This document shows positions 37,851 to 47,095 of a DNA stretch of 64,000 nt, one piece after another. Every line of letters starts with the position of its first letter. Positions within the stretch are counted from its first letter, which is position 1. Made by a program: the position numbers and the translations under genes. This DNA comes from Paramoeba atlantica (taxonomy: Eukaryota; Discosea): NCBI GenBank assembly GCA_977017575.1, contig CDRNVI010000059.1, positions 62,001-126,000 of the forward strand. Direction: 5' to 3'. A model generated the notes under the pieces. The model was given only the letters and a program-made list of their open reading frames with translations. It was not told the DNA's origin and did no database searches.

Positions 37851-38207
37851 ATGGCTTCTTCTGATAAAATTTTGCAAGGCCTTTTTGGGTTTAATATTAT
37901 GCCGCGCTGTGTTCATGTTTACCCCCCACATTCTTTGCACCAAAGGGGCCCATGTGCACCATGTTGTCCTTGCCTACAGAACGTACAGACGCACTGGCAA
38001 GTGTCTCATAAAGTAAAATCCGGGACTTTTTTCATTCATAACTCTGTGGTACATTATTCGTTTTTGACGTGTATCAACTCTATACTAGCGGGCCACGGCG
38101 AGATGGTCATACAAGATGGTACCCGCTACCCTTTACCAGTAAAACATGTATCAGTAGTAAATAATGTAGGAGTACGGAAAGGAGTGAAGAATCTATTCAG
38201 TGTGTAG
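37851..38207 (+). CDS. Hypothetical protein, 118 aa
   Basis: ATG 37851 (M-A-S-S-D-K-I-L-Q-G-L-F-G-F). Contains a Cys-rich stretch C-A-P-C-C-P-C-L-Q-N-V and no known domain. It lies between LRR7 and LRR8 on the same strand and ends just before the LRR8 region. Possibly a real small gene or chance; low support. Confidence 0.25.
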   Translation: MASSDKILQGLFGFNIMPRCVHVYPPHSLHQRGPCAPCCPCLQNVQTHWQVSHKVKSGTFFIHNSVVHYSFLTCINSILAGHGEMVIQDGTRYPLPVKHVSVVNNVGVRKGVKNLFSV

Positions 38208-38259
38208 CAATATTCCATTTTACTACAAATCCATCTTGTGTTTTAAAATTGGACGCGAT

Positions 38260-39855
38260 ATGCTTCATTTCATATCCAACTGCGACAAGGAAATCACTCG
38301 TGCAAAGAGGCGTAATGATGAAGGCACGCATACAGACTACATGAAAGAAACAGCTGACCGTGCTCAATCGGCCACTAGTCGCTCAGGTAAGGTGAGAGGC
38401 TCTCTGTTACCGCAAGAGTTCGAACTTGAAAGGCTTGTCAGTGGCTTTTCAGATCTGCACTCAACCTGGAACGTCTCGACTCCCGCGTGCGAATGGCAGA
38501 ATGTGTATTGTAACGTGGAAGGCGAGGCAATAGAAATTAATTGGCATTTCGAGGATGGCGAAACTGGCTTTCTTACTGGGAAGGTAAATTTGGTGCATCT
38601 TCCGAGGACGATTGAGAAGTTCTACATTAGCAATAATGGTTTGCATGGTGAAGTGGATCTGACACAGTTGCCGCCAACATTGAAGTATCTCCGTCTAAGC
38701 TCGAACGGTTTTACGGGGACTGTAGATCTGGCCCACCTACCGGTCGTTCTAGAAGAGCTTGATCTTTACGGAACTTGTCTTGAGGGAACCGTAAATTTGG
38801 AATGTCTTCCGAGTGGCCTGCGGAATCTTGATTTGTCATACAATAATTTTGTCGGTGATTTATGCCTCTCGCAACTTCCCGGTTCTTTGACATTGTTGGA
38901 CATCAGTGCAAACAAATTCTCAGGTTTAATAGAAACAAAGCGGCTTCCACGCAAGTTGAGTTCTCTGAAATTCTCAGGGAATAGGTTTCAGGGCACGCTG
39001 GACCTGACCGCGCTCCCCGAAACCACAAATGAGTTTGATGGATCACGTAATCTCTTCTCAGGAACGCTGCAACTTGACTCTCTGCCGAAATGTCTTAGAA
39101 CCCTCCATGTACAGGAGAACAACTTGATTGGGATATTAGATCTCAATCACCTACCAGCGAGTTTGAAGCATGTTAATTTTTCGTGCAACCTTTTTGCTGG
39201 TCCCATTACGCTTACAGCGCTACCACCCTTGCTCGAGTCCTTTTCTGCAAATAACAATACGTTAACAGGAGAATTATGCTTGGGTCAGTTGCCCCCGAAC
39301 CTGTTCAATTTTGAACTTAATGATAACGCTTTCACCGGCGGTTTGGAGCTTCATAATTTGCCACGAGGATCAGGAGTACCCCGTTATCTGAGGAATACCG
39401 GTTATAGCTCCCTAGAACTCAGCGGAAACCGTTTGACGGGTCCGGTACAACTGGACAGGTTGTCGCCCTCGCTGGAAATGGTATGTATTGGGCACAATAA
39501 CTTGAGTGGGGGTATCAATCTAGAAAGTTTACCCCAAGCATGCGGAATATTCAATGCAACACATAATCGATTTTCGGGTGCACTCGACTTCACGGCTCTC
39601 CCTCCGGGTCTATCGACCCTTGACCTAAGTTTCAACGACTTCAGCGGCCTCCCTGACTTTTCTAATTTGGTACGTGGCTTACGTACCCTCCTATTGAACG
39701 ACAACAAGCTTAAAGGCTTCATGGATCTGACGGTTCTTTGGGACGCTCCGTGTGTTGAATGGGAATCCTTAAAATGTCTGTCGTTAACAGGTAATAAAGG
39801 ACTTCGTGGAAAAGTGGATCCAGATCTTTTCGATGAGTGTGGCCTGAAAATTTGA
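38260..39855 (+). CDS. LRR family protein LRR8 (about 531 aa, about 18 repeats)
   Basis: The frame extends to a GTG at 38200; the first ATG is 38260 (M-L-H-F-I-S-N-C-D-K-E-I-T-R-A-K-R-R), and ATG 38341 (M-K-E-T-A-D-R-A-Q) is also possible. The module reads G-K-V-R-G-S-L-L-P-Q-E-F-E-L-E-R-L, S-T-W-N, P-A-C-E-W-Q-N-V-Y-C and I-N-W. About 18 LRRs of 21 residues follow, for example L-P-S-G-L-R-N-L-D-L-S-Y-N-N-F-V-G and L-P-P-G-L-S-T-L-D-L-S-F-N-D-F-S-G. One spacer after L-H-N-L-P-R-G-S-G-V-P is degenerate. It is the largest member of the family, probably expanded by repeat duplication. No signal peptide or anchor. Confidence 0.85.
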   Translation: MLHFISNCDKEITRAKRRNDEGTHTDYMKETADRAQSATSRSGKVRGSLLPQEFELERLVSGFSDLHSTWNVSTPACEWQNVYCNVEGEAIEINWHFEDGETGFLTGKVNLVHLPRTIEKFYISNNGLHGEVDLTQLPPTLKYLRLSSNGFTGTVDLAHLPVVLEELDLYGTCLEGTVNLECLPSGLRNLDLSYNNFVGDLCLSQLPGSLTLLDISANKFSGLIETKRLPRKLSSLKFSGNRFQGTLDLTALPETTNEFDGSRNLFSGTLQLDSLPKCLRTLHVQENNLIGILDLNHLPASLKHVNFSCNLFAGPITLTALPPLLESFSANNNTLTGELCLGQLPPNLFNFELNDNAFTGGLELHNLPRGSGVPRYLRNTGYSSLELSGNRLTGPVQLDRLSPSLEMVCIGHNNLSGGINLESLPQACGIFNATHNRFSGALDFTALPPGLSTLDLSFNDFSGLPDFSNLVRGLRTLLLNDNKLKGFMDLTVLWDAPCVEWESLKCLSLTGNKGLRGKVDPDLFDECGLKI

Positions 39856-40412
39856 GTCTACGGGAATTGCCGTGTAGAAACAGCAATAAATCTAAATATG
39901 AAACAATTTAATAGGGCGGTGCCTTTTCATTGTGGAGGGGTCTACATACTAAGTTTATGGCCTTGTTTGAGTAATTTGCTCGGGAGGTGGGTATCGGGAA
40001 CTCTGATTTTCTATAATGTATTTCTTCTAATATAATTTCTATAGCTTCATGCGCGCTATAATAATTTTGGTCACCACGTTTCAATGGCGGCGGACGGGTA
40101 TCTTGTAGAATGTTAATGTTTTAGAAACGTTATCTGACTTTTTCAAGTAATGAATTATAAGCTACAGTTATATAGTTTTACTATAATGTCTTCGATTTCC
40201 CGGAATACTTTATTTTTCTTCTTCTGTGCTAATTTGACTATTTGGTGTCTTTTTGCCTTAGTATATCGTATGCCTTTGGATATTTTTCCTAATCCTTATA
40301 AAATTCATATCCTATTCAGGACATTATTTCGTTATGCGATAGCAGGTTTTTTACATGATCGTTTTTTACTGAATTCTTTATCCGTTTATTACATCTTACG
40401 AACGTGTGGTAT
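39856..40412. other. AT-rich intergenic
   Basis: Strongly AT-rich. A 93-codon hydrophobic frame at 40150-40431 is not supported, because its composition follows the DNA. Confidence 0.5.
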
Positions 40413-41189
40413 TCATCTTACGAACGTGTAATATTGTGTGTAGTATTGACATAATATTGCGTACTGAACATTAACTTCTTTTTGATAATGGCAACTTTCC
40501 TCTGCTTGTGAGAAAAGTTTAGACAAATGAGTTCCTACACAGCGAGGAAAAAGAAAAAGGTGCTCTGCGGATTGGTTTCGCAGCATTTGCAGACCAGCAG
40601 CTGAGCATTCTACCCATCCTCCCGATGTAGCTGTTTTCAGTCGCGCTACATAAAGCGTATTCTTCCCTAAATCAGTCACTCATAAGCGTGATTGGTCGCC
40701 GGGACGAATAGGACACTCTAAAAATAGCTGTGTCGCGCAACACAACATCTTACGAAATTGACGGTCATGTGAGATTCCTTTGGATATACACCATGAACAC
40801 GAAGCACCAAAGTCCTTTTGAAGCTTAAGAAAATTAAGAAACTCGACTATCATTTGTGGTGTCAGCCCGCCGCGAGTCTCATGGACGCCATCTTAACCCG
40901 CACCCTTCAACATCTTTTTCATCTCGTCTGAAAGTAGCCAATTGCTTTGCAAGCCTTCGCAACGCATTACAAAAACCACTGCTCTCCATGTACCCTGTGG
41001 AACACAGAGGCCTTGCTCCTTCCAATGGACCAGAAATGATAAAAATTCATCTTCAGAACAAGTATGAACCTGAACGGTGCTACTGTCCCGAAGTTCGGTC
41101 AAAAATTTAATGACTGGTTTTAAGGCACGATCGTAAGTCTTCCTAGTTGATTTCTTAACAGAGCATTTAAAAGAATAGAGCGAGCGCAT
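40413..41189 (-). mobile_element. Tyrosine-recombinase element fragment (fossil)
   Basis: The frame at 40893-41189 resembles the core-binding N-terminal domain of a tyrosine recombinase (K-S-T-R-K-T-Y-D-R-A-L-K-P, F-L-S-F-L-V-H-W, C-V-P-Q-G-T-W-R-A). It could come from a VIPER/DIRS-type retroelement or a Crypton. Only a fragment remains; it is broken and probably old. Neighbouring sequence down to 40413 may belong to it. Confidence 0.45.
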
Positions 41190-41840
41190 CTACGTTCGAT
41201 AAGTCTTGCGTCCGTTGCGCTAAATCTAATTTTTCGAGTCATTTGCTAGAGATGAATGGTATTAGGATATTTTAGACGTGCGAATGGACTTAATATTCAT
41301 TGCCAAGCTTCATAAGCAAGAATAGCTTCCAGATGTGACGCAAAGTAAATTCACCAATTTGAGCACAAAACTTATGCATTGCAAATGTAAGTGTTGCTTA
41401 TAAATCCACACTTGATCGAAACTATTGCTTTATAACTTGTACCTTTAGAAACCTACAAATAACACACAACTTACTACATAAGTTGTGCACCTTCTAACGA
41501 GCACCCTCCATACTTCGCACAAAAGACTCCAATTGATTTCGAAAGATTCCCATAAATGAAAAAAAATAATGACCTTTTAAGGTATCACCGCCCAATGGTC
41601 TTGCAAGCCCATCGATCTTGCACTTATGCGCTCAAAGAATTGTGATGCGACATTTATTTTCTACCAACAAGCTAAAATATAGACCTGAAATCCAGTTCGT
41701 GCTTTCACGTACATTAACAAAGAATATGAAAAGATATATTAAGAGGAAATATAACTGGAAATAGAACATAACGAAATTTCATTGAAACCGTCATACATGT
41801 AGATCAGTTTCTCAAAGATTGCGTACAAGTCTCATCACAT
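41190..41840. other. Intergenic, nothing recognised
   Basis: AT-rich, no gene, RNA or repeat supported. Confidence 0.5.
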
Positions 41841-41967
41841 CAGCACAGTTTGAAACAATATTCCGGAATTCCATAATCAAAGTAACTTGTGAACGGGAAG
41901 ACCCATCCCCTCAGCTCGCAGCCAACCAACCATTTCTGATGATTCTATATAAATAAGTTTTTTTTTT
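41841..41967. repeat. Duplicated hAT 5' segment (R1)
   Basis: Nearly identical to 45240-45366, which includes the first codons of the hAT transposase on the minus strand (M-V-G-C-E-L-R-G-W-V-F). This copy is separated from its R2 partner by a SINE-like insertion at 42060-42350. Confidence 0.75.
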
Positions 41968-42059
41968 GCAGATAATAAGGGGGGAAGAGTACGAGTTCAA
42001 ACTTTATATATGTATGTACGGTATGACTTTCTCACTTACTTTCCTACTTGCTCAACTTC

Positions 42060-42350
42060 TTTCCCTCACTTCCCCCCATTTTGAAAACGAGCAAAACATA
42101 AAACTAGTAAATGCATGCTTTCCCATCTTACCCACTTCCCCTTACCAATCTTTCCAGCTTTCCAGGGAGGGTAAGCTCTCCCTCTGCTAGGGGGGGCAGA
42201 CTTTCCCCTAACTATTCGCGCGCCCCGGACCGGGTCTTTCGACCTCTCCCGAGCCTGCATTGGGAACCCTTCCCTTGTTATACGGGAGGGCGCAGGGCGG
42301 GCCTGTGCCGACAGCGGCACGGTCGCGGGATTGGGTGATGGACGACGGGG
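42060..42350 (-). repeat. SINE-like repeat sharing its 3' tail with LINE C
   Basis: Read on the minus strand: a GC-rich head (CCCGTATAACAAGGGAAGGG, then GAGAGGTCGAAAGACCCGG, CGCGCGAATAGTTAGGGG), then AGGGAGAGCTTACCCTCCC and a tail GGAAAGCTGGAAAGATTGG. The tail matches the LINE C 3' UTR (CGCGCGAATGGTTGGGGAG; AGGGAGACCTTACCCTCCC). Its head is also found inside the R2 copies. Confidence 0.6.
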
Positions 42351-42360
42351 TGGGAACTCT

Positions 42361-42726
42361 TTTTTTTTTTTTCGATGATTCTATGTAAAAAGTTTTTTTT
42401 TTTTTTAGTATTGAGTTTAACGTTTTTATCTACTTTTCGAACACTTTTCGAACTTTTGTTTCTTTTTTTTTAGCCCAAAACTAGCAATTTAATCTCCCCT
42501 AAGTGTATACTACAAACAAGAAACAGTAAAAACTAAAACAAGCAATCCATGCCCAATCCATTCGCGGGTTCCGGACCGGGTCTTTCGACCTCTCCACGGC
42601 CTGACTTGTGAACCCTTCCCTTGTTATATGGGAGGTTTTTTTTTTACATAGTACAAAAGAGCACTCCAAGGCTGACCAGTCCTCCATAGTACCACTAAAA
42701 TTCAATGAAACTACTAGAATATGAAT
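42361..42726. repeat. Direct repeat R2, left copy
   Basis: About 97% identical to 45365-45731. It includes CCGGACCGGGTCTTTCGACC (the SINE-like head on the other strand) and ends in CAATGAAACTACTAGAATATG. Together with R1 it shows a tandem duplication around the hAT gene. Confidence 0.75.
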
Positions 42727-42740
42727 TCATACATACCCCT

Positions 42741-42814
42741 GCCGGGTAAATGGGTAATTACCCACGTGGTGGTAAACGCGGGTAATTTACCCGGGTCATT
42801 GACCCATTTACCCG
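42741..42814. repeat. Foldback GGGTAAATGGGT repeat
   Basis: CCGGGTAAATGGGTAATTAC and its imperfect complement ending CATTGACCCATTTACCCGC face each other, with GGGTAATTACCC-type palindromes inside. A small hairpin element or recombination relic. Confidence 0.6.
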
Positions 42815-43108
42815 CTTTCACCGAGATTTACCAACCAACCATACGATCCCGTACTAGAATAAAGCTCGATGACTGTGCCAACTTTGCTGAGCAAGTTGTC
42901 GCTACAGAAACAGTATCTCAATCCATAGAAGGAAAAATCCGTCTTTCATTCGGTTTCCCCCCTTTCCTATCCCCTAAACCAAACAATCTTTTTTTTTCTT
43001 GACCTGGCGGGCTTATCCCCGCTTCATACAGTACTAATACTATACTGTATAGTAATCACTGTACTAAAATCAAATACAACTACTGCGTACAATCCACATA
43101 ATGTTAAG

Positions 43109-45328
43109 TCAGTTATGTTCTGTATCTGACAATGATTCAAGCTCACTATCATTTTCCAGTGAATCAGCATCACCTTGAGTCATATATCCTAGCTTGTCGC
43201 AATTTCCTCGCACGAATATCTGGTGCGATACAACATCGGGAGCAAGGGAGGCCTGGCGTGAGCTATACATATATCCAAGCACGGAAAGCCAGGAGTCGCA
43301 CCTGTTGACCAGGGGTGGCGTCCAAACGTAGTGTACGGCAGCTTCGTAAATCGCTGGGAACATTTCACACCGAGGACCACACCACCATTCGTACTCGTTG
43401 CTGAACTTAGACGGATCCCAACTGAAATCGAGGCATGCTAAGTATTTTTCCCACTCATCGGATGAAATACGAAAGATCGGCTGCTCGGCCGACGGACCGT
43501 CCGCATTTTTGTCAAAAACATTATTTGCTCGAGCTACCGAGATGGGGAGAAGACCACAAGGACGAGCGAACTGAACGATCCATCCGGGACGGAACCAGAG
43601 AACATCGTTCCAAAAGCGCATATTATGATATTTTTGTAGACGAGTCTTGTGATAAAGAAGTGCTTCTCGCATTCGCGAGGGCGCTTCGTCACTTTCGCTA
43701 TGTTCGAACAAGAGCTGCAGCGTAGTTCCGACATGAGTTGCCATCGGTTTCCCCGACATGTCTGAAAATTTGTTCAATGCTGAATGCAAAACGCTGCATT
43801 GTTCAAGAAATGTAAAGCAGCTTGCTTTATTTTCCAAAGCTCCGTACCGGTCCAGCAAACGCTTACACTTAATAATGGACTTTGACGCCCGTGCCTTTTC
43901 ACTTTCGCTGTACACAAATGCCGATACTGTGTCCATATTCTTCGCCAAAAATTGCATACATGTAAACTTATCCTGACACCAGCGCGTCACACCTCCGAGC
44001 TTCGGAGTTTCGATACCCTCAGTTTCACGCGCTACTTGCAAAGCACTAATCAATTTCGGTCCCTGAGCAAGAAGCTGGCGATGCTTCTCGTACCATGACG
44101 TGACATTGCATGACAGTGTGGTAATTAGAGAATTGGACATGTCCGGAGATACCTCCTTCAGCTTTTCGAGGCATCCGATTAGAGTAGATTGTAGTTGTTG
44201 ACGGCAGAAAACTGGGGCATCCTCCCCAAGGACATGGTACGATTGACGGAAGGTTTCTTCCGCCTTCAGAACTCCCTGATCGAAGCGAGCCAGAGCGAGA
44301 TCCAGAGCAACTCCCTTGTATCTCCCTTTTGCTGCACTCGCTCGTCCTCCTGAATAAAAGGACTGACTGAACGCTTTTTTGAAAAGAAAGCACGGTGACT
44401 CCTCGTAGGGCTTCAAGGTCGTTTGGCAAATGTTATTCAGCATATGACCTATGCAAGACAGGAGTATTATCGAAGGGACACGAGAAGATATGCCTTGCTG
44501 AAGTGCTGCAGTGTCACTCTCCCCAATCGGGGAAATTTGGTCATATATGCGTTTGAGAGCTCCTTCGCAATTGTTACGTGCCACGTGATTCACAGAACTT
44601 CCGTCCGCGATCATGAATTTTAGCTTTAAAAGTCGGTGCTCACCAAGATTCGCCTGAAGAGTAAACACTAGTTGTTCGGCTACTGTTTTTCCATCAAAAG
44701 CACGATGACTAGGAGAATAAATGGGAGGTAAGACGTATTCTTCAGGGCCTACATATAAGACGGACAATAAAATGTGCTCAGACTTTGCTCGGTCGATTCC
44801 TGCATCAACGGCAATTCCGTACACCATGTGTAAGTCAATGGCAGCGCAAAGCTTCTCCCAGACTTCGTGGGCTAAAATTTCACAGTGTTGATGCCACTGC
44901 TTCAAATTTGTTTCCGGAATAGCCTTTTTGATAACATTCGGTGGAAGGTCGGGGCGGAGATCCTCATACTTGCGAATCAGCCAAACGAATTTACTCGACG
45001 GAAGGTTTGTTAGGGTTTGTAGACATGGGAGCACCTTCCCAGCGAATCTTTGAACGGCCGCTCTCTGAATAAACGAAACCTGCGCAGTCGCCAAGCGAGC
45101 TCGCTCCACGCCCTCACGACACTTGCGTACATGCTTATGATAGACGTTTTTAAATCGGCAATGAGATTGAAACGTGCAACCCTCTGTCGTGCACACAAAG
45201 TGTACTTTTTGGTTAAGGGGGTCAGTGAGAACATTCAAACAGCACAGTTTGAAACAATATTCCGGAATTCCATAATCAAAGTAACTTGTGAACGGGAAGA
45301 CCCATCCCCTCAGCTCGCAGCCAACCAA
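43109..45328 (-). CDS. hAT-family transposase (739 aa)
   Basis: Cut-and-paste transposase of the hAT superfamily. A BED-like zinc finger lies near the N-terminus (C-T-T-E-G-C...H-K-H-V-R-K-C, about residues 50-72). The RNase-H-like core has G-I-A-V-D-A-G-I-D (first Asp, about 175), I-A-D-G-S-S-V-N-H (second Asp, about 243) and the C-x-x-H block S-C-I-G-H-M-L-N-N-I-C. The C-terminal dimerisation region shows E-W-W-C-G-P...F-P-A-I-Y-E-A-A and S-L-A-P-D-V-V-S-H-Q-I-F-V-R-G-N. ATG at 45326-45328 lies in repeat R1'. The frame is open throughout, so the gene could be active. TIRs and the 8-bp duplication were not identified. Confidence 0.8.
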   Translation of the reverse strand: MVGCELRGWVFPFTSYFDYGIPEYCFKLCCLNVLTDPLNQKVHFVCTTEGCTFQSHCRFKNVYHKHVRKCREGVERARLATAQVSFIQRAAVQRFAGKVLPCLQTLTNLPSSKFVWLIRKYEDLRPDLPPNVIKKAIPETNLKQWHQHCEILAHEVWEKLCAAIDLHMVYGIAVDAGIDRAKSEHILLSVLYVGPEEYVLPPIYSPSHRAFDGKTVAEQLVFTLQANLGEHRLLKLKFMIADGSSVNHVARNNCEGALKRIYDQISPIGESDTAALQQGISSRVPSIILLSCIGHMLNNICQTTLKPYEESPCFLFKKAFSQSFYSGGRASAAKGRYKGVALDLALARFDQGVLKAEETFRQSYHVLGEDAPVFCRQQLQSTLIGCLEKLKEVSPDMSNSLITTLSCNVTSWYEKHRQLLAQGPKLISALQVARETEGIETPKLGGVTRWCQDKFTCMQFLAKNMDTVSAFVYSESEKARASKSIIKCKRLLDRYGALENKASCFTFLEQCSVLHSALNKFSDMSGKPMATHVGTTLQLLFEHSESDEAPSRMREALLYHKTRLQKYHNMRFWNDVLWFRPGWIVQFARPCGLLPISVARANNVFDKNADGPSAEQPIFRISSDEWEKYLACLDFSWDPSKFSNEYEWWCGPRCEMFPAIYEAAVHYVWTPPLVNRCDSWLSVLGYMYSSRQASLAPDVVSHQIFVRGNCDKLGYMTQGDADSLENDSELESLSDTEHN

Positions 45329-45731
45329 CCATTTCTGATGATTCTATATAAATAAGTTTTTTTCTTTTTTTTTTTTTTGATGATTCTATGTAAAAAGTTT
45401 TTTTTTTTTTTTTAGTATTGAGTTTAACGTTTTTATCTACTTTTCGAACACTTTTCGAACTTTTGTTTCTTTTTTTTTAGCCCAAAACTAGCAATTTAAT
45501 CTCCCCTATGTGTATACTACAAACAAGAAACAGTGAAAACTAAAACAAGCAATCCATGCCCAATCCATTCGCGGGTTCCGGACCGGGTCTTTCGACCTCT
45601 CCACGGCCTGACTTGTGAACCCTTCCCTTGTTATATGGGAGTTTTTTTTTTACATAGTACAAAAGAGCACTCGAAGGCTGACCAGTCCTCCATAGTACCA
45701 CTAAAATTCAATGAAACTACTAGAATATGAA
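45240..45731. repeat. Direct repeats R1' and R2', right copy
   Basis: R1' (45240-45366) and R2' (45365-45731) lie adjacent, without the insertion present in the left copy. R1' overlaps the start of the hAT gene, so the upstream flank of the transposon was duplicated about 3.0-3.4 kb away. Confidence 0.75.
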
Positions 45732-45796
45732 TCTAAATTATTTATGCGTATAGTGAGTTAGCCAATTTATTTAATAATAAGTATGTGATTTATCAC

Positions 45797-46522
45797 TCAA
45801 AATGCCCTACTAATCGGATCCGCTGGATTTTGGGAAAATGCGACATAGCTCGCTTTAATGCAAATCCCTTTACGCTTCGCTTCCTCCAGAACTACCAAAA
45901 GATTTTTTGCAATATTGTCTGACTTTGACATTTTCCGGTTGAGTGCTTCTTTGCACGAAGTATTGTCAACGAAAAGATCAAGACATGTTCCGCGCGTGAG
46001 ATGCTTACTAAATTCGGGGATAGCTAAACGCACTGCAGTCGCCTCCGCATTGTCTACCTCATATCTTGTACCGGGTTCCCAAGGCTTTCCTGTCACAAGA
46101 ACTTCCCCTGAATCCAAATACAGTATCCCACCCCATCCTTTGCTTGACGCATCCGTATATAGTCGATGCTTATGTGATACTAAATCCGGGTGAGGGGGTG
46201 CCTTAATCGGAGTGTTTCGCACTACTTCATCTCGCCACTGGGCCAAAATGATCCGTGCCTTGCGTGGGAGATCAACAGGTTTCCTCCCTATCCAAGGACA
46301 CCGGTTCAGCAAATTGATACGTCTTTGTGCGATCTTGATCGCAAAATGAAAGCGTGGGATTACATTGTATAATTCCCAGAACCGCCGACGAGTACAAAAG
46401 GCGCCCCACCGCCGCCTCCAAATCAATGAAACTGAGCTCATAAAACTTATCGTTTTTGAGTTTTCGGACAACACGTGGTCCCAGGCTGACCTTGTGTGTC
46501 TTATGATTGTTTTGATGTTCAT
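45797..46522 (-). pseudogene. RNase H part of the VIPER-like fossil
   Basis: Shows R-L-Y-T-D-A-S-S-K-G-W-G-G, N-A-E-A-T-A-V-R-L-A-I, L-F-V-D-N-T-S and the end block F-S-Q-N-P-A-D-P-I-S-R, typical of the RNase H of tyrosine-recombinase retroelements. Confidence 0.7.
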
Positions 46523-47095
46523 GCGCTCGTTGGCGCAGAGATACAGCCCTTGATGCGACAGCCGATATCATCGGCACAATCCGTATTGACGGATGTCGCA
46601 CCAAGGGGGTTTAGCTCGGACTCTGTCGGTAGAGGGGGTCCAGGCAACTCGCCCTCTCTTTACGCAGCCGGAGGGGCGTACTGCAACCGACTCGGTCCCA
46701 GTCGGTAGAGGTGGTCCAGGCAACTCACCACCTCTTTACGCAGCCGGAGGGGCGCACTGCAACCGACCGCTGCCTCGCGATAAGACGAGGCAGAGCCACG
46801 CCCAGTGGTCCTCAAGGGAGGCCACCATGGCTCATGGCTCCCCGGGAAGAAAAGGGCGCGAAGGGAAGAAAGCCGGGGAGGGAAGAAAACCCACTCAAGG
46901 AGTGAGCCGGGGAGGGGTGATGGGGTGGAAGCGCGTCCCCTACTTCGCCGAGAAAGAGGGACAGTTTCGGCCTTAGTGCCGGCCGGCAAAGGGCATATAA
47001 ACAGTAAGACTATGCCCGTTGCCGGGGAAAGAAAAGATGAACTAAAGGAAAATGTACAACAAGGTACAGAAACTGTATCTTTATATAACACACTC
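46505..47095 (-). repeat. Structured dispersed repeat S1, longest copy, with tandem RNA-like module
   Basis: Lies within the VIPER-like fossil. On the minus strand it begins with ATAAAGATACAGTTTCTGTA, the leader shared with LINEs B and D, and runs to about 46505. It contains two tandem modules (plus strand 46627-46691 and 46701-46767) of about 66 bp, each closed by GTCGGT/ACCGAC and holding an AGAGG..CCTCT hairpin with loop CCAGGCAACTC. A CTGCCTCG..CGAGGCAG-type stem follows at about 46772-46796. Partial copies lie at 9962 and 35956. Confidence 0.7.
46627..46767 (+). ncRNA. Candidate structured RNA, two tandem three-way-junction modules
   Basis: Each module can fold into an outer 6-bp stem (GTCGGT/ACCGAC), a 9-bp hairpin, and a second small stem-loop around GCAGCCGGAGGGGC. 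Between the modules the hairpin differs as AGAGGTGGT/ACCACCTCT against AGAGGGGGT/GCCCTCTCT: one T-A pair becomes G-C, and two pairs become G-T wobbles on the plus strand. Pairing is kept. No known ribozyme or tRNA consensus fits. Identity as an RNA is inference. Confidence 0.4.

Noticed and set aside
40150-40431. 93-codon hydrophobic ORF
   Set aside because: Phe/Leu/Ile/Tyr content simply follows AT-rich DNA; no family or conserved pattern.
42361-45731. R2 direct repeats as LTRs of a retroelement
   Set aside because: They flank a hAT transposase, contain SINE-like sequence, have no gag/pol between them, and R1 continues into the gene, so tandem duplication explains them better.
46593-46976. 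Plus-strand 127-codon ORF through repeat S1
   Set aside because: It spans the tandem structured modules with repeated peptide blocks derived from the duplicated DNA, and has no domain.
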